In this document: one piece after another, positions 1-10,544 of the stretch
Layout: every line of letters begins with the position of its first letter
Position numbering within the stretch: position 1 is the stretch's first letter
Source: Gaeumannomyces sp. JS-464
Lineage: Eukaryota > Ascomycota > Sordariomycetes > Magnaporthales > Magnaporthaceae
NCBI GenBank assembly: GCA_002197995.1
Contig: NGZR01000001.1
Location: 13,411,501 to 13,475,500 of the forward strand
Reading direction: 5' to 3'
DNA: 64,000 nucleotides
Translations under genes and position numbers: made by a program
The notes under the pieces: model-generated
What the model was told of the DNA's origin: nothing
Databases searched by the model: none
The model's input: the letters and a program-made list of their open reading frames with translations, nothing else

Positions 1-104
1 TTTAAATTGTTAATATGTTAATTGTAAATAAGTTTTACGTAAATCGCAGCTTAACATATTACGAAAAAAAAGCTTTTTATAAGCTATAAAATTATTAACC
101 ATTA
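1..104. other. AT-rich flank, no gene
   Basis: This AT-rich stretch precedes the first pogo element. The TA at 103-104 is the left copy of that element's target-site duplication. I see nothing else in it. Confidence 0.6.
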
Positions 105-145
105 ACGTGGTTTACCACCGAGTGGCGCACACCACCGAATGGCGC
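105..145. repeat. Left terminal inverted repeat of pogo element 1
   Basis: Reads ACGTGGTTTACCACCGAGTG and onward; its reverse complement lies at 1924-1964 with two transitions, both G/A. It contains two near-identical CACCGA(A/G)TGGCGC units, possible transposase-binding sites. Confidence 0.9.
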
Positions 146-358
146 ACCCATACCCGACTTCCGGTTAATCGACGCGCATGCCAACCTAACAACGCCAGGA
201 ATCCATTTAAACTACTCGGAATTGTATATATCGGACATTTTTACTTCCTTTTAACAAGTGCGCGCATTGTGTCCGGTTTTGCCGCAAATGCCACATCGCC
301 GACGAGTCGCCGTCGTCTTCCTTTCCGAACCCCCCTAATCGCGCATTTCTTGCTATAG

Positions 359-1710
359 CTATTTATCCAGCTCCTTTTGGTTTAGAACATTTCGTACCTC
401 GTTTATAGTAAGTGACCTTTTTAGTCGAACACGTGTTTTTTTGGCCTTCCGGCGTTTGCTTAATGCTTCGTTCGCCTTTCTAAGCGTAAACATTTCGGCT
501 CGGAAAAGGGCCACTTTATGCATTATCGCCTTCGTCCTTTTTGCGATTTGGTTTACAACCGCCAATATAGGTGTCGAAAAGCTGCTTCGGTGATTGGAAA
601 TTCGAATTTTAATATATTTGGATTGCGAAGTTGCTTTTTTAGCTGTCCGCGGCGTTTTAAAAGTCCAAAGTTCGGCGTTATTTAGGGGCTCCCTCGGGGG
701 CGTCGGAGTTCGTAGCTTTACATCCAGCTTTTCCAAAACTAAATTCGGATTAAAAGGAGCAAAGCTAACCTTTCGAAAGCCTTTTCGAATGTTTTCCTTA
801 GTTATAAAGTTAAAAATGCCGTTTTAAACGCCGAAAGAAACTCGACTTTAATTACGTAATTAACGTATAACTTTATTAGGTTTTCGATTTGTTAACCGTA
901 CGCCCGCTTTATTAAACCGAAACACTTAACGTTAAGTGGCTAAAAAAAGTAAAACGAATGCGGAAGCATGCAAAGCGTAACAATGTTATGTTTTTAGCAA
1001 TAAAGCTCGAAATTCGTCGAGTAATGGCTTTCGTAGCCGTTTAGCATTAACAAACGATAAAAGCCTTTTGCGCGCAATGCAATATGTTTATCGAAATGCC
1101 GAATTTATTCCAAGCCGAGCTCGTTTATAATCCACCCGTTAAAACTCGTTGCGATAACCCAATCGCGTAAAAGGTCGGTTTTTAAATACCAATTGGCCAA
1201 ATGGTATTGCTTTTTAACGATAATAAAAAAAAGGACCGCTTAACCGCAACAATTAACCTTTTAAATAATTGTAGCCCATTCCCGGTTGCTAAGCTGGACC
1301 AGCTTTGCTTTGCTACGGCTTTCCAACGTTATAATAACTATAACGGCGGCGATTATGCCTATAAAAAAGCCGGTTTCGTCGAAATTGTAAATGTTATTAT
1401 TTAAAATGCTATATTTGGCTATAGTATTCCGCATAAGGTTAAACCACGCAAAAACGAGCTTAGGATTTTCGCATTTGGCTTTTTGGTAGTCGTACTTTCG
1501 AATTTAGCGCGTGCCGAGCTTTGCGCGGCGTTTAACGAATTTCGCGACCCAGTTGGTCTCAATGGTGCCCGCGTCGCGCTCGGCGAGCAATCGGTTAGCT
1601 ATATTTTTAACACCAAAAAGCCGGGAAGGGAACGCGCGAAAATCCAGCTCGAATATGTACTTAATAAGCGCCTTTTTTTTGGATTCCGTTAATTTCCGGT
1701 AATTAGGCAT
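359..1710 (-). pseudogene. Pogo/Pot2-type transposase, inactivated
   Basis: Would cut and paste the element that contains it. Start is the ATG at 1710. Residues 1-68 carry the helix-turn-helix N-terminus (KYIFELDFRAFP, NRLLAERDAG). Further on the minus strand near 1400 is the first catalytic Asp region, YNFDETGF. The C-terminal basic coiled stretch (ALSKRRKAKKTRVRL) ends at 359. In the central part, the motifs normally read as LDGHGSH and PLDV appear as LNGYESH and PLNV, so two catalytic Asp residues are Asn, and several Trp/Gln codons have become TAA/TAG. All changes are G-to-A or C-to-T, as RIP makes them. Family assignment is firm; activity is excluded by what is visible. Confidence 0.85.
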
Positions 1711-1923
1711 GCTATCGCGTCGAGCACATTGGCTAGCGCGTTAGCGACGCAGCGTGGTTTTAAAAACGTCGTAAATTTTAGCTGCCGAACGAACACTTAA
1801 CGTTAAATTGGATTAAATTGCCCGTATAGCAAAAACAATTTTAACTTCGTTAAATGTCGACGTTATTTGTGGTTGTTAAAAAATTAAGGTTAGAAGTGGG
1901 AAACGCGAGTCGCGATGGAAAAC

Positions 1924-1964
1924 GCGCCATTTGGTGGTGTGCGCCATTCGGTGGTAAACCACGT
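1924..1964. repeat. Right terminal inverted repeat of pogo element 1
   Basis: Inverted partner of 105-145, ending ...GGTAAACCACGT immediately before the TA target duplication at 1965-1966. Confidence 0.9.
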
Positions 1965-2073
1965 TATAATTTCCAAATATATTAAATTTTAAAGCCATTT
2001 ACAAATTATCGCACCGTTTATAGCCATTTTTAAAAACCGGCAGTTTAAAATGTATTAATAACTTAAAATATTA
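1965..2073. other. Spacer between the two pogo elements
   Basis: AT-rich spacer of about 110 bp. It begins and ends with the TA target duplications of the two neighbouring elements (1965-1966 and 2072-2073). No gene. Confidence 0.6.
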
Positions 2074-3936
2074 ACGTGGTTTACAAGCGAGTACCACATA
2101 TAAACAAGTGCTATAATTAACGCGTCCACGTGTTAATTTAACTTTATTTACGAATATTTTTATAACAAATAATAGCAAATTAAAACGACGAACGCAAAAT
2201 TGTTTTAAACTTTTAAACGATCGTATTAAATTTATAATTAAATATATAAAGCGCTGTTAAAATTTACGAAATTTACTTTTCCATTTTCGTTTGGCGAAAG
2301 CGCGGTTAACCTGCTCGACGCGATATTATGCCCAAATTACGGAAATTAACGGAATTCGAAAAAAAGGCGTTTATTAAATACATATTTAAGCTAAATTCGC
2401 AAGCATTCCCTCCCCGGCCTTTTAATGTTAAAAATATGGCCAACCGATTGCTCGCCGAACGCGACGCGAGCGCCGTCGGTAAAAACTAAATCGCGAACTT
2501 TGTTAAACGCCGCGTAAAGCTCGGTACGAGTTAAATTCGAAAGTACGATTACCAAAAAGCTAAATGCGAAAATCCCAAGCTCGTTTTTGCGTAGTTCGAC
2601 TTTATACGGAATATTATAGCCAAATATAGCATTTTAAATAACGACATTTATAATTTCGACGAAACCGGCTTTTTTATAGGCATAATCGCCGCCGTTATAA
2701 TTATTACAATATTAGAAAGCCGTAATAAAGCAAAACTAATCCAGCTTAGCAATCGAAAATAAGTTATAGTTATTTAAAAGGTTAACTATTGCGGTTAAGC
2801 GATTTTTTTTTATTATCGTTAAAAAGCAATACCATTTAGCTAATTGGTATTCGAAAACCGACTTTTTACGCGATTAGGTTATTTTAACAAATTTTAACGG
2901 GTGGATTACAAATAAACTCGGCTTAAAATAAATTTAGCATTTCGATAAACACATTATAATTCGCATAAAAAGGTCCTATCGTTTGTTAATATTAAACGGT
3001 TACGAAAGCTACCATTCGACGGATGTCGAGCTTTATTACTAAAAATATAACATTATTACGCTTTGCATACCTTCGCATTCGTTTTACTTTTTTTAGCCGC
3101 TTAACGTTAAATGCTTCGGTTTGCTAAAAAAAAACGTACGATTAACAAATTAAGAATTTAATAAAATTATACGTTAACCACGTAATTAAAATCGAGTTTT
3201 TTTTCGGCGTTTAAAGCGGCATTTTTTAACTTTATAACCGAAAGAAATATTTAAAAAGGTTTCCGAAAAGCTGGTTTTGCTTTTTTTAATTCGAATTTAG
3301 TTTTGGAAAAACTAAATGTAAAATTACGGATTTTAACTTTTTTAAAAAAGCTTTTAAACGACGCCGAATTTTAAACTTTTAAAACGCTTTAAACAGTTAA
3401 AAACGCAATTTCGCAATTCGAATATATTAAAATTCGGATTTCTAATTACCGAAACAGCTTTCCGTTATTTATGCTAACGGTTATAAACCAATTAATAAAA
3501 AAGGCTAAAATAATTATGCATCGGGTTAACCTTTTAAAAGAAAAGTGTTTTAAGTTACGAAAGGCGAACGAGGTATTAAATAAACGCCGAAAGGCTAAAA
3601 AAACACGTGTTTAATAAAAAGGGTTACATACTATTAAAAAAATACGAAATGTTTTAAATTAGCAAAAGCTAAATAAGCAGTTATAATAAAAAAATGCGCA
3701 ATTATAAAAGTTAAAAAAAAAAGGGCGACGATAACTCGTCGGCGATGTAGCATTTGCGGCAAAACCGGACATAATACGCGCATTTGCCAAAAGGAAATAA
3801 AAACGTCCAATATATACAATTCCGAATAGTTTAAATGGATTTTTAACGTTGTTAGGTTAGCATGCGCGTCGATTAACCGGAGGTCGGGTATAAGTGTAAC
3901 ACTCGCTTATGTATGGCATTCGCTTATAAACCACGT
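2074..3936 (+). mobile_element. Second Pot2/Fot1-like pogo transposon, opposite orientation, RIP-degraded
   Basis: 1863 bp, flanked by TA at 2072-2073 and 3937-3938. Inverted ends start ACGTGGTTTACAAGCGAGTA on the left and are matched at about 3897-3936 on the right, with only transitions between them. The transposase lies on the plus strand, so elements 1 and 2 face each other as inverted copies separated by 109 bp. Their coding parts are recognisably the same family but differ by many transitions. The repeat sequence inside the first 45 bp differs from element 1, so this may be a different subfamily rather than a recent copy. Confidence 0.88.
2328..3680 (+). pseudogene. Pogo/Pot2-type transposase, inactivated (copy 2)
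   Basis: Begins at the ATG at 2328 with an N-terminus parallel to copy 1 (MPKLRKLTEFEKKAFIKYIF). The stop at codon 54 falls where copy 1 has Trp (NWVAKF in copy 1). NFDETGF is retained near 2657, but the second and third catalytic motifs read LNGYESY and PLNVKCFG, so both Asp residues are Asn. It ends around 3680 after a segment parallel to the C-terminus of copy 1 (IRNVLN). Numerous TAA/TAG codons interrupt the frame. Same inactivation pattern as copy 1. Confidence 0.82.
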
Positions 3937-3938
3937 TA

Positions 3939-4739
3939 TTTAATTAAAATTACTTATTATGTTACTCTTTTTAAAAAAAATGTTTAATTAAAACGGGCGT
4001 AATTAAAGCCGAGCTAATTTAAGCCGGGGCCGACGGGGCTATGTTACGATTAAAATAAAAAAAAAGTAAAAGGTAAAACGGTGAAATACTAAAAGAAAGT
4101 AAATTAAAAAAACGGACTTACCTCGTACTAGGTTAAAAGTTACGTAACATTTAAAAATTCGTAATAAGTTAAAAATTACGATGAATTAACTTTTAATAAG
4201 CGATTTGTAATAATTCGAATAATCGTAACGATTTAAAAAAATTTGCGTAAAAGCTAAAAAATATATAATAAAAGGGTTTTTTATGTATTAAGTAACTTTA
4301 ATTAAAGTTTTAGCATTAATTAACTTAAATTAGCTTTTAAACATTCCCCGGGTAAACAATTAAACGTTATATCCTAATTACGTGTTTTTAGCACCTGTGT
4401 AATTAACCAGTGTTATTATTCGAAACCACCTTTTAAAACGTCCTAATTTAAAAACAAAGCCCGCTAATTGTAACATTTTAACTATTTTTATTTAATGCTT
4501 TATTAAAAAACCGGATAATACATTATAACAAGCAGCGGCAAACAGCTTAAAAAAAAAAACTACGGTTTTTACTTTTAATAACGTTAAATGCGACTTTAAT
4601 AACACTGCCGACACGGCGCGCTTTTTTAAGCTTATAATAAAAGAAATTGCTAAAAAATAAAGTAAAGTAAACAGCTTACCGTAAAACTAGCGTTATTTTA
4701 AAACAACACGCTTATCGCGATTCGAGTGTATAAATTCCT
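3939..4739. other. AT-rich degraded sequence, no gene identified
   Basis: About 800 bp of A/T-rich sequence between the second pogo element and a gag relic. It could include the leader or LTR of the retroelement whose gag begins downstream, but I found no second copy inside the window to prove an LTR. Confidence 0.4.
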
Positions 4740-5235
4740 TTTACTAAACCTTTACGGGGAAAAAAAACGGGAAATTTAAAACGTTTTTTTACCGAATGCA
4801 AAAGCTATTTTAAATTTTACAAATAACAATTTGTAAATAAAAAGCAAAAAGTCGCTTACGCTATTACAAAGCTAAATGGCAAAGTAAAAAAGTGGTTTTA
4901 ACTAACTTAAAACGACTACTTTAAAAAATACGAAAAAAGCTAAAAAAAAAAAACCACTAAAATTATTTTCGCTGGTTTCGAGGCTTTCGAAAAGGAAGGT
5001 TGGAAAAGTGTTCGAAATAATTAACGAAATACAAATCGCAAAAAAAAACTTGCTAGCCGTTAAAAAACGAAAAGCAAAGGCTAAATACGTTGCAAACTTC
5101 TTACAAATTAGCATTAAACTTAACTAAAACGACGCCACGTTAATATTGCATTTTTATAACGAATTACGCGAAAACGTAAAAGACGAACTCGCGAAGCAGG
5201 ATCGCTTGGAATTTTTTACGAACTACGTTTAAAAT
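4740..5235 (+). pseudogene. Ty3/gypsy gag (capsid) relic, truncated by an LTR
   Basis: On the plus strand, one frame read through its stops gives the retrotransposon capsid signature: VFEIINEIQIAKKNLLAV, then KYVANFLQISIKLN, then FYNELRENVKDELAKQDR. This pattern is typical of Ty3/gypsy Gag from filamentous fungi. The frame is cut at 5236, exactly where the LTR begins, and no matching continuation is visible after the right LTR at 14252. It therefore belongs to a different, older element from the one between the LTRs, whose own capsid and zinc knuckle lie further right. Confidence 0.65.
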
Positions 5236-5518
5236 TGTAAAAAGGCTCGCCGCGATAATAGCGGGCCACCGCCACAGTAAAAAGCCTTAGCCCTGTTTAC
5301 AAGCTCGAACCACGTAAAAGCCTAAAACACTTAAGCACGTAACAAAGGGCTTAAAAGGGGCCACGCTACTTAGGCAGCTTGTAAAAAGCAATTTTTAAAT
5401 TGCCGAAACAAGCTAAAATTGTCGTATTTACCTTATAGCAATATAGGCTTTTAACTTTTAATTACCGTTTACGGTTATCGTAATCACCTCGTATAAGCCT
5501 TCGGCTTACCCCGTAATA
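5236..5518 (+). repeat. Left LTR
   Basis: Starts TGTAAAAAGGCTCGCC and ends GTAATA. The right LTR has TGTAAGGAGGCTCGCC and GTGACA, so the original TG...CA ends are visible and the left copy's terminal CA has become TA. Most differences between the two LTRs are C-to-T or G-to-A, with the left copy the more damaged. Confidence 0.88.
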
Positions 5519-6059
5519 TTTTTCAGCTTTTACCATCTTTTTAAAAATACAAGCCGTTTACTATAAACGTAAACGGTTAATTAAACACGACGCCGGGCAC
5601 GGCAATTTAAGGAAAGCCGCTGCCCCGTGTTTTAGCGCGACCCACTACTCGCTCGCAAACGGCACGTCGTTAACCCGCGATTCCCTCGAAGCTCGAGGAA
5701 GGATTTCGAAACCTTTTCGAGCAAAAAGGCAATTACGCTTTAAAAAAACCTTATAAACCAAATGCATTATAGCTCCCGAAAGCGAAACCACGCTTTAAAT
5801 CCGTTTACCTTTTTATTAAAAAAGTCGAGCTAAAACGACACCCCCGAAAACGATTACATTCGTAATAAAACCGACGATAACCGAATTTATAGCGACCGTT
5901 GCGACCGGATTTCGTTAAAAGCCGCGAAACGATCGCGTTAAACTTACGAGCTACCGAAATATAGGCATAAAGAAAAACGCTATCGGGAGCACCGTTAAAA
6001 AAAGCTAACCACGCGTAAAGCCCGCTTTTTAAAACGTAATTAGCTTCGTTTTCGTAGCT

Positions 6060-7380
6060 TTTCGCGTTTTACCCGACGCGCGGAATCCCGCGCTTCGGGA
6101 GCATCGTATTACAGCTACCGGGTAGGGAAAAACGGGAATTTTTAGCGGACCGGCGTTTACATTCCCCGAAAAACCGCAACCGTAGCACGCAAAACTTTCG
6201 AAACGGTAGTTTATAATTTGCTAACCTTTTTAAAAAAGTCCTTTTTGCTAAAAACAAAAATTACACACCTTTTACCCGTTATACGAAATTTCCAAAATAT
6301 AGCGTGGAAATTTTAAAATTTTACGCTTCCTTTTCGGAAGTTCGGAATTGGATTTAAAGCATTAGCGAAAAAAACGCGCTATATAATAAAATTTTTAAAT
6401 AAATGCAAGTTATTTAAGCAATGCCTTAGCTGTATTACGAAATAGCCATAAATTAAAAAACTTATATAAAAAGGCCATACGAGTTTACGCAATCCTAGTA
6501 ATAAACGTAAACCAATTTCGTTAACTATTTAAAAAAAAAACGAGTAAACTTAACCATTTAAATCCATTAAAACTAAATTATTTATAAATAGTTACATTAA
6601 GAATATTACGACTCCCTAGTGTCGTTTTTAACCAAATGGCAAATATTAGCCTAAAAAATCAAACTTAAAACTTTATAAACGGACTTTTAACAGCTATTTT
6701 AATTATCGAAAAAGTTTTCCTTTTACTTGCAAAATTAGCTGCAAAATAAGTTGGTGGTAAACGCGCAAACCAATTGGAACATTCTCGAAACGTCGCTAAT
6801 GCCGCGAAAAGGAAGTAGGCCGTAAAAAAAAGCAAATTTAACGCAAAAACGTTCGATTATCGTCTTTATTAAAAGTCCTATCGAGGGTAACGGATATCCG
6901 GGTACCAAGCCCAAAAAAAAAACGATAAAAACGGACGCTTAAATCGGCGGGAAAAGCGCCGATATAAAAAACGGGACGATTCGCGCCGCTCCGACTCGAA
7001 ACGGCAAAACTCCCGCCGTTACGATTAGAAAACAAAAAACCTTCGTTTTTCCAAATTCAATACGCCTTAAGCGAAGCAATCGTCGGGCTATAACGGCAAA
7101 GCCGAAAAAACCAAACCACTCGGGCTAAAAGCCCGGCAACTGCAACAATTGCGAACAGTTAAGCCACTAAACGGCCGATTGCTATTCCAAACCTAAAAAG
7201 GTAAAAGCAATCGACGCCCATTACCCTAACGACGAGAAATTCGATTATAATTGCGCTACTAGCGACAGTAATAAAAACGAGCGCGTTTTAACGCAAAACG
7301 AAAACTACCGGTCGCAATTCGATTCGAACTCCGAATCGGGAAACGAGTTTAGCCGCTAAGTAACCCTTACTTTCGCGGTT
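6060..7380 (+). pseudogene. gag of the LTR element: capsid and zinc knuckle
   Basis: From about 6288 the plus-strand frame resembles the gypsy capsid start (FPKYSVEILKFYASFSEV), continuing through DSLVSFLTKW near 6608. At 7141-7182 it shows C-x2-C-x4-H-x4-C (CNNCEQLSH, then stop, TADC), a nucleocapsid zinc knuckle with a stop at the first residue after His. A Lys/Asp/Glu-rich tail follows to about 7360. The protein would coat the RNA in virus-like particles. It has many stops from RIP; its start is not resolvable. Confidence 0.65.
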
Positions 7381-7460
7381 TCGACATTTTAAATATAAAA
7401 GGGCATAGTTATTTATTTCGAACGGGCATAAATGTTTAAACTATAAAATAACTAGCTAAA

Positions 7461-9345
7461 ATGCTGGTAAACCTTAACACGGGCGCAACGGCGAATACAG
7501 TAAATTATAAGTTCGTCCGGAAGCATAAAATTTTAAAAGCATATATGCTATTACCCGAGCTAATCGGCGTGCAAAACGCGTTTATTAAATGTTACGGGGC
7601 GTATTAAATCACGCTAAAAGCATAAAATAAAAAGGGCCGAAAGCGGGATATTACGGCGCTTTTTTACGCCATTTGGAAAAGCGCTAACGTTTCGAATATC
7701 CTTTTAAAACACCCAACGATAGCGGGAAAAAGCATTAACCTGTTTAATGCCGACCAATCGTAAAAGTTTAATACCGCCCGAATGCCTAAACCAAGCGAAT
7801 AAGCTGCCGCTATAACAGCAAAGTCCCTAGCATATTAAATCCAGCTTACGAAAGTAATGGTAGGATATATAATAGCCGTTTACCACCAATTAAGCATTTA
7901 CGAGCCGGCAGTTTTTACGTTAAACGAAAAAAACGAGGAAAAACTAACAAAGCTGTTCGACTTTCGATTGCAAACATATGCCGACGTGTTTTCCAATACG
8001 AAGGCGAAAAAGCTCCCGTTATTAAAAAAAGCCGAGCATATTATTAAACTAAAAAAAAAAAGCTAAGCTTTTATAAAAGCTTTATACTTAACTTCGAAAA
8101 AACAAACAGCAGTATTAAAAAAGTACTTTAAGGAAAACCTCGCGTTAAAAAGGATTACCTTTTTAAAAGCAAACGCGGGCTTTTTAATGCTATTCGTACC
8201 TAAAAAAAACGGATTTTTGCGTTTATATATCAATTACCGAGCTTTAAAACCGAATTACGCGCAAAAAACCGCTACCTATTGCCTTTTATATCCGATTTAA
8301 TAAACAAGCTAGCGAAAGCCAAATGGTTTTTTAAGTTAGATTTGCGGGACGCTTATGTATCGCATTCGCATTCGATTGGACAAATGGAAAAATAGCATTC
8401 CGTACCAAATATAGGTTATTTAAATATACCGTAATGCTATTCGAACTAATTAACGCTTTGTTTATTTTTTAAACCTATATATATCGAGCATTAGTAAACT
8501 TTATCGATTATATTTGCGTAATATACCTTAACGATATTATTATGTTTTTTTAAATAAAAAAAAAGCACGAGCAGTATATAAAGCAAATTTTAAATAAGTT
8601 TCGATTATATAAGCTGTACGCGAAGCAATTTAAATGCGAGTTTTTTTAAAAATTACGTTAAATTTTTGGGATTTCGCGTATCCCGGAAAGGTGTTTTTAT
8701 AAACTTTAAACGCATTAAAGCGATTTAAAAGTGGATATTTCCAAAATCCTATAAAAATGTTTAAATATTCCTAAAATTCGCGAACTTTTACCGCAAATTT
8801 ATCCCTAGCTATTTTCGAATAATCGCTTTAATAATAAAGCTATTAAAAAGCAGTTAAAATGGGAAAAAAAAAAGAATGTTTAATTGGCTACCCGTAATAG
8901 CCCGAGCTTTTAAAAGGCTTAAAACGGCGTTTAAAAACGCGACAATTTTTAAGCATTAAAACTTAACCAAAAAAACACGAGTAAAAAACGAACGCTTTTA
9001 TTAAAGCCATTTTTGGCATTTTATTCCAGCTAACGAATAAGCGATAGCACTTTATAGCTTTTTACTCCCGTAAATTAACAAACGCAAAGCAAAAGTGGGT
9101 TATAGGATAGCAGGAATTATTAGCCATTATCGAGTTTTTCGAACATTAGCGCTAATATTTAAAAAGCGCATCCAAAATGTTTACCGTTTTAACGGACTAT
9201 TAAGCGTTAAAAAAAGTAATCCAAACCCCGGCTAAGAATTTTCGAGGCAGGTTAGCGCGATAAGTATACCGGTTATCCTAGTTTAACTTTAATATCGAAT
9301 ATAAGTCGGGCAAAACCAACCTCGCGAATGGTTTATCCAAAAGGC
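7461..9345 (+). pseudogene. pol: aspartic protease, reverse transcriptase and RNase H
   Basis: The protease motif reads NTGATAN at 7476 (expected DTGA). The reverse transcriptase starts near 8100; FVPKKNGF and the following INYRALK (expected DYR) lie at about 8190-8245, KLDLRDAY near 8335, and the active site YLND (expected YLDD) at 8524-8535. RNase H and its connection show FNIEYKSGKTNLANGLSKR near 9290-9345 (expected ADGLSRR). Every replaced Asp is Asn, a single G-to-A in GAC after T, so protease, polymerase and RNase H are all dead. Order and spacing are those of Ty3/gypsy pol. Confidence 0.85.
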
Positions 9346-10072
9346 TAAATTATATAAAGGGAAAAATTACATACGAAAACGTCGTCCTATTATTCGCGGT
9401 TAAATTAAATTTGCTGCCGCATTTGCCAAATAAATTAACTTAACAAATCGCTATATTAATAATTAAAAAAAATTGCTTAAATGTTATAAAACAATATATT
9501 TAAACTGCAAAAATAATTCCGATCCGGGGCCGCGACCCGCAAAAAAGGCAACGCGCTCGTTTAAAAAAAAATAGTTATAATATTAACCTTTTAAACTATT
9601 TATCCCGGGTTAATGCTTTTATAAAAGGGAAAAACGAAAAGCAAATACCGTTAAAACCTCGCTTAAAGCGGGCACGTTTAAAGGTTGCCGAAAGTAACTA
9701 ATTTTTACGATTTAAACTGTAAATAGCTATGCAAATCCCTATCGCAACCTTTATTCGCGCAAAAAAACGAAAGTGGTAAATAAAACTTAGCTTAAAAAGT
9801 AACTTAAAAAGGTTAGCAATAGCTTAACCCCGGGTAAAAAAAAACTGCTAGTAAAAAAGCTTAAAATTAAAAGCGTTATTTATAACCAACTGCTTTTTCG
9901 CCTTATTATTATCGAATTAATAAAAAATAAAACGGCTAAAACCGACGAACCAGGCCGAGCAATATACCAATTAGTTAAACGGTTGTAAACGCAAAACCAA
10001 AAGGTTATCGCATTACGTGCTTTGGTAAAAAACGGTGCCGGGATTTTAAAAAATTAACCCGCTCGTAAAAGC

Positions 10073-10540
10073 GATGCCGCGCGAAACCGTAATGCCGTTA
10101 AAAAAAGCGATATTACGTAAAAACGTAAAGCCGCGTACAACCGTAATGCCGTCGAAAAAGGCGATATTACGCGAAACCGTAATACCGTTAAGATAAACGA
10201 TGCCGTGCAAAATCGCGATGCCGTACAAAGTCGCGATGCTGTTAAAAAAAGCGATGCCGCGCAAAGTTGCGATGCCGCGCAAAGCCGCGATACCGCGCAA
10301 AACCGCGATACCGCCGGAAAAAGCGATGCCGTGCCGAAACGCGATGCCGCGTAAAAACGCGATGCCGTGCAAAGGCACGACGCCGTTAAAAAAAACGATA
10401 CCGTATAAAAACGCGATGCCGTATAAAGCTACAAAGCCGCCGAAAAAGGCGAAGCGGCGCACTAGCGCTATGCCGCGCAAAATCGCGATGCCGTGCAAGG
10501 TTATAATACCGCTTATAAAAGCGATAAAGCCAGGAAAGGC
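10073..10540 (+). repeat. 18-bp tandem repeat (about 26 units) inside pol
   Basis: A unit of the form GATGCCGTGCAAAATCGC recurs head to tail for about 468 bp. On the plus strand it encodes a six-residue unit, Asp-Ala-Val-Gln-Asn-Arg with variants (DAVQSR, DAAQSR, DTAQNR). It lies between RNase H and the integrase zinc-binding region and keeps the reading phase that leads into YHINENGVLYFRKR, an integrase N-terminal motif. I infer a long charged, helix-forming linker in the polyprotein. Stops in some units come from CAA-to-TAA changes. Confidence 0.85.
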
Positions 10541-10544
10541 CGAA

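Larger units (their letters stand above)
105..1964 (-). mobile_element. Pot2/Fot1-like (pogo, Tc1/mariner superfamily) DNA transposon, RIP-degraded
   Basis: The element is 1860 bp and is bounded by 41-bp terminal inverted repeats that begin ACGTGGTTTACCACCGA and differ at only two G/A positions. It is flanked by TA on both sides (103-104 and 1965-1966), the target site of this superfamily. Length and repeat size match the known fungal elements Pot2 (about 1.86 kb, about 43-bp repeats) and Fot1. Each repeat contains a smaller direct repeat (CACCGAxTGGCGCA), as in Pot2. The single transposase frame lies on the minus strand and is dead (see the pseudogene entry). Intact ends mean it could in principle have been a non-autonomous substrate. 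Confidence 0.9.
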
